Source of the DNA: Anaerofustis sp. | Lineage (GTDB): Bacteria; Bacillota; Clostridia; Eubacteriales; Anaerofustaceae | Length of the DNA: 13,541 nucleotides | Direction of reading: 5' to 3' | Assembly: GCF_019420015.1 (NCBI RefSeq) | Contig: NZ_JAHZIA010000025.1 | Location: 9,802 to 23,342 of the forward strand | In this document: positions 13,498 to 13,541 of the stretch, one piece after another | How positions within the stretch are numbered: the first letter of the stretch is position 1 | How the letters are laid out: the number at the start of each line of letters is the position of its first letter | The notes under the pieces: generated by a model | Told to the model about the DNA's origin: nothing | The model's input: only the letters and a program-made list of their open reading frames with translations | Databases searched by the model: none | Translations under genes and position numbers: made by a program

Positions 13498-13541
13498 ATG
13501 AGAATAATTGTTGTTGCGGGTATGCTTGCGGCGGGAAAAAG
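13498..13541 (+). CDS. P-loop NTPase or kinase, first 14 codons only (3' end outside window)
   Basis: An ATG seven bases after AAGAGGAG (13483-13490) opens a frame reading MRIIVVAGMLAAGK and continues past the window edge. The beta-strand IIVVAG followed by GMLAAGK fits a Walker A nucleotide-binding loop (GxxxxGK) at the extreme N-terminus, as in small nucleotide kinases and dephospho-CoA kinase-like proteins. The substrate cannot be told from so few residues. Confidence 0.7.
   Translation, partial: MRIIVVAGMLAAGK

Overview
The window is AT-rich DNA from a low-GC Gram-positive anaerobe, most likely a member of the Bacillota (Clostridia/Tissierellia type). This is inferred from strong AAGGAGG-type ribosome binding sites, consensus sigma-A promoters, a DegV-family protein, Gram-positive surface proteins (one with a PxTG-type sorting tail) and a ZTP riboswitch. 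A species cannot be named from the sequence alone. No tRNA, rRNA, CRISPR array, intact insertion sequence or phage gene is visible.

Layout: (1) 1-592 is the 3' end of an FtsH-like M41 zinc peptidase gene with a strong terminator. (2) 660-2491 holds a secreted Ig/FN3-like protein (+) converging on a three-helix membrane protein of unknown function (-), sharing a bidirectional terminator. The promoter of the membrane protein gene is covered by overlapping inverted repeats. (3) 2767-3651 is a DegV family lipid-binding protein, then about 690 bp of non-coding AT-rich DNA. (4) 4343-5290 is prmA (ribosomal protein L11 methyltransferase). It is followed by a 620-bp gap with what look like decayed small ORFs on the minus strand, and then the promoter and folded leader of the next gene. 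(5) 5915-7237 is rarA/mgsA (AAA+ ATPase of stalled replication forks). (6) 7349-8524 (-) is a stand-alone AICAR transformylase, preceded by a well-formed ZTP (pfl) riboswitch with its own promoter and terminator. (7) 9194-11815 is a large secreted beta-helix surface protein with a C-terminal PSTGD sorting-type signal. (8) 11913-12470 (-) is a UPF0316/DUF2179 membrane protein, divergent from mtnN (12641-13327, MTA/SAH nucleosidase). (9) 13498-end is the first 14 codons of a P-loop NTPase.

Nearly every gene has its own promoter and terminator, so this is a set of single-gene units, not an operon. The clearest functional link is in the purine pathway: the ZTP riboswitch senses the phosphorylated form of AICAR (ZMP/ZTP), the substrate side of the enzyme it precedes. 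I found no convincing undescribed multi-gene system. The most useful leads are the riboswitch unit, the operator-like dyads at about 2510-2562, the decayed segment at about 5291-5610 and the palindrome at the transcription start of the surface-protein gene.
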